In this document: positions 33,118 to 35,173 of the stretch, one piece after another
How positions within the stretch are numbered: the stretch's first letter is position 1
How the letters are laid out: every line of letters begins with the position of its first letter
NCBI GenBank assembly: GCA_934120735.1
Contig: CAKOVA010000018.1
Coordinates: 1 to 35,173, forward strand
Length of the DNA: 35,173 bases
Source of the DNA: an uncultured Prevotella sp.
GTDB lineage: Bacteria > Bacteroidota > Bacteroidia > Bacteroidales > Bacteroidaceae
Direction of reading: 5' to 3'
Translations under genes and position numbers: made by a program
Notes under the pieces: model-generated
Databases searched by the model: none
The model's input: only the letters and a program-made list of their open reading frames with translations
What the model was told of the DNA's origin: nothing

Positions 33118-33129
33118 CAGTTGCAACTG
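33118..33129 (+). promoter_or_regulatory. perfect palindrome upstream of the amylase gene, candidate operator
   Basis: CAGTTGCAACTG is a perfect 12-base palindrome about 90 bases before the amylase start. AAACGTTT, another palindrome, lies just upstream near 33100-33107. A regulator-binding role is inference. Confidence 0.3.
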
Positions 33130-33218
33130 GCCAAATCAACATCGCGCCCGTTCAAGCAACGGCTTTTTCCAACCCACACGTCATTTTAAATAAACGCTTT
33201 ACATAAAGAGATAAAGGT

Positions 33219-34691
33219 ATGAATCAAACTATTTTGCAAGGTTTCCACTGGTACACAGAAGGAAACGGCGTATTTTACAAACACATGAAAGAGATTTCCG
33301 ATCAGCTTCAAGAGTTGGGTATCACCATGGTATGGTTTCCCCCAGCATACAAAGCAGCTGGTGGTGACAACTCTGTTGGATACGATCCTTATGACTTGTT
33401 TGACCTAGGAGAATTCGATCAGAAAGGAACTATTGCCACGAAATATGGCACCAAGGACGAATACGTCGATGCTTGCAAGACCCTACAGAGCAAGGATGTC
33501 TCGGTGATGGTCGATGTGGTGCTCAATCACAAGGCTGGTGGTGATGAAACCGAACACTTTCATGTGGTGAAAGTAGATCCCAACAACCGCCAAAAAAACG
33601 TATCAGCTCCTTTCGAAATTGAAAGCTATACCAAGTTTACTTTCCCGGGTCGTGGCGACAAATATTCTAAATTTAAGTGGGATTTCACATGTTTTTCCGG
33701 CGTAGATTATGCGGTAGGGCAGGACAAAGGCATCTTCCAAATCATCAACGACCATGGCGATGGGTGGGAAACTGTTGTTGGTTCAGAGAAAGGCAATTAC
33801 GACTATTTGATGTACAACGACATTGAACACCGAAATCCCTATGTTCGCAAGGAACTGAACGACTGGGCAAAATGGTATCACGACCAGGTGTTTTTCGATG
33901 GTGTGCGACTGGATGCCGTGAAGCATCAATCGCCTGAATTCTATAAAGAATGGCTGAATTTATTGCGCTCGAATACAGGAAAGGACATTTTTGCCGTGGG
34001 TGAGTACTGGACACCGGGTTTGCTTCCGTTGATGCTCGATTATCTGAAGGCTACGGATGGATGCATGAGCCTGTTCGATGCATCGCTGCAGCAAAACTTC
34101 CATATTGCCTCCAACAGTGGCGGTGATTACGATTTGCGCCGCATCTTTGATGAAACCCTGTTGTCAGCCCGCCCCGACAAGGCAGTTACTGTGGTCGACA
34201 ATCACGACACCCAACCTCTTCAGGCGTTGGAAGCACCTGTAGAAGCGTGGTTCAAGCCATTGGCTTATGCCCTCATTTTATTGCGACAAGACGGTTATCC
34301 TTGCGTGTTTTATCCCGATTTGTTTGGCGCACATTATACGGATAAGGGACAGGATGGCAACGATTATGAGATTTTCCTGGACAAGGTTGATGGCACTGAC
34401 GGTCTGTTGAAAGCCCGAAAAGAAAATGCTTATGGCACCCAGCGCGATTATTTTGAAGACGCCAACTGCCTTGGTTGGACACGCGAGGGCGATGGATATA
34501 ACCGGGGATGTGCCGTGGTGATGAGCAACAAAGACCAATACGAGAAACCCATGGAAGTAGGAAAGGCTTATGCTGGACAGAAATTCTACGATCTGTTGGG
34601 CAGATTCGACCACAAGATTCAGATTGATGAGAATGGTTGGGGCAACTTTACCTGTCCGGCTGGAAATGTCTCGGTGTGGGTTCCAGAATAG
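33219..34691 (+). CDS. cytoplasmic alpha-amylase (GH13 family)
   Basis: This enzyme hydrolyses internal alpha-1,4 bonds of glycogen-like or imported maltodextrins. The 490-residue protein opens MNQTILQGFHWYTEGNG, the N-terminus of the liquefying/cytoplasmic amylase group (GH13_5 type), with no signal peptide. All catalytic residues are visible: nucleophile D232 in GVRLDAVKH, acid/base E262 in AVGEYW and D330 in VDNHDT. DVVLNHKAGGDETE holds a conserved metal and substrate region. The end (ENGWGNFTCPAGNVSVWVP) is the usual C-terminal beta domain. Length is normal. Being cytoplasmic and alone, it more likely serves stored glycogen or imported oligosaccharides than surface starch capture. Confidence 0.95.
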   Translation: MNQTILQGFHWYTEGNGVFYKHMKEISDQLQELGITMVWFPPAYKAAGGDNSVGYDPYDLFDLGEFDQKGTIATKYGTKDEYVDACKTLQSKDVSVMVDVVLNHKAGGDETEHFHVVKVDPNNRQKNVSAPFEIESYTKFTFPGRGDKYSKFKWDFTCFSGVDYAVGQDKGIFQIINDHGDGWETVVGSEKGNYDYLMYNDIEHRNPYVRKELNDWAKWYHDQVFFDGVRLDAVKHQSPEFYKEWLNLLRSNTGKDIFAVGEYWTPGLLPLMLDYLKATDGCMSLFDASLQQNFHIASNSGGDYDLRRIFDETLLSARPDKAVTVVDNHDTQPLQALEAPVEAWFKPLAYALILLRQDGYPCVFYPDLFGAHYTDKGQDGNDYEIFLDKVDGTDGLLKARKENAYGTQRDYFEDANCLGWTREGDGYNRGCAVVMSNKDQYEKPMEVGKAYAGQKFYDLLGRFDHKIQIDENGWGNFTCPAGNVSVWVPE

Positions 34692-34742
34692 TTTTTGCTG
34701 GTGGTTTATCAGCCATCTAACCTATAGAGGACATCCATGATT

Positions 34743-34794
34743 ATGGGAAATGGGAAATTTTGGGGGTGTGATGCCCATTTTTCCATTTCCCATT
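34743..34794 (+). terminator. long hairpin after the amylase gene, likely terminator
   Basis: ATGGGAAATGGGAAA pairs with TTTCCATTTCCCAT with one bulged G, and TGGG/CCCA pair inside. A T-rich stretch follows. It is about 50 bases after the amylase stop. Confidence 0.6.
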
Positions 34795-34913
34795 TTCATT
34801 TCCTGTTTCCGAGGATAGCGGCGGAACGTGATAATTCACACCCCACCAACTGCTGATATGGAAAACCTGATTGAGCAACTAAGAAATAATTTTACATGCC
34901 CTCGAAATACGAG

Positions 34914-34951
34914 CTTATTTGCAACCAACCGCAAGGTTGATGGCAAATAAG
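34914..34951 (+). repeat. interspersed palindromic element (hairpin C)
   Basis: CTTATTTGC and GCAAATAAG form a perfect nine-pair stem with AACC/GGTT inside around GCAA. GCGAAATATGAGCGATTTTT and ATAATtgGTTGA follow, aligning with hairpins A and B. The nearly direct repeats CGAAATACGAGC and CGAAATATGAGC flank the stem. Confidence 0.75.
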
Positions 34952-35020
34952 CGAAATATGAGCGATTTTTATAATTGGTTGAGGTATAATGTGTTATACA
35001 TTTTACCTCGCTTTATCCGT

Positions 35021-35173
35021 CAAATTTGTTGCTGGTTTCCCTCCAATAGCATGCTTATTGAACCTCAATATGCATGCTATTGCCCACCAAAAGCATAGTA
35101 AGCATCCAACTTTAGCCGCCTTTGTGTGGGCTTCCAGCTTTACTACCTTTGCCCGAAAAACTTATGTTTGTAC
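35021..35173 (+). repeat. degenerate 22-base periodic array (copy C), cut by the window edge
   Basis: Units begin at 35044, 35066, 35088, 35110, 35132 and 35154 (the last cut), with a possible earlier unit CAAATTTGTTGC at 35021 that is 23 bases long. Openings are CAATAGCATGCTTATTG, CAATATGCATGCTATTG and CAAAAGCATAG, then more degenerate. It begins about 70-90 bases after hairpin C, as in copy B. The array may run on beyond the window. Confidence 0.65.

Overview
The window looks like chromosomal, mostly housekeeping DNA from a Prevotella-like member of the Bacteroidales. The evidence is the DUF4290 gene beside murA, a BlaR1-type M56 peptidase carrying a TonB C-terminal domain, a GH109 glycosidase, start regions lacking strong Shine-Dalgarno sequences, and many TAnnTTTG (-7) promoter boxes typical of Bacteroidetes. 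I see no rRNA, tRNA, insertion sequence, phage gene or CRISPR array.

Layout. Positions 1-1269 hold the end of an M56/TonB signalling peptidase. A minus-strand cluster yicC-gmk-nadD (1944-4279) is divergent from a plus-strand operon tsaB-DUF4290-murA-rimM-dxr-rseP (4371-10189), which ends at a strong hairpin terminator. Minus-strand genes follow: a short-chain dehydrogenase with a PAP2 membrane enzyme (10290-12285), then pncB (13069-14289). A HAD phosphatase and cysS lie on the plus strand (14486-16946). The next minus-strand block holds miaB, a PH-domain protein, a secreted GH109 glycosidase and RNase R (17305-22991), then LRR protein-ppk-ppx (23213-27161). The right end is plus-strand: a DJ-1/PfpI protein, ispD, recG, an M23/LysM peptidase and a cytoplasmic GH13 amylase (28092-34691).

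Functional themes are envelope and isoprenoid precursor synthesis (murA, dxr, ispD, M23, rseP, PAP2), NAD synthesis by two routes (nadD, pncB), translation and tRNA modification (tsaB, miaB, cysS, rimM), RNA and DNA upkeep (yicC, rnr, recG), polyphosphate turnover (ppk, ppx) and glycan use (GH13, GH109).

The most unusual content is non-coding. Three intergenic regions (about 1604-1910, 27453-27768 and 34914-35173) share a composite element: a long hairpin built on TATTTGC-aaccaac/gttggt-GCAAATA, then a gap of roughly 60-90 bases, then a degenerate array with strict 22-base periodicity. A fourth, better conserved 22-base array without an obvious hairpin lies at 12778-12909. I do not recognise this element. 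Two other repeat families also stand out. A G/C-rich 35-base repeat has entered the translated N-terminus of guanylate kinase, and an 8-base tandem repeat overlaps the start codon of ispD. MurA carries Asp where the fosfomycin-sensitive enzyme has its catalytic Cys.
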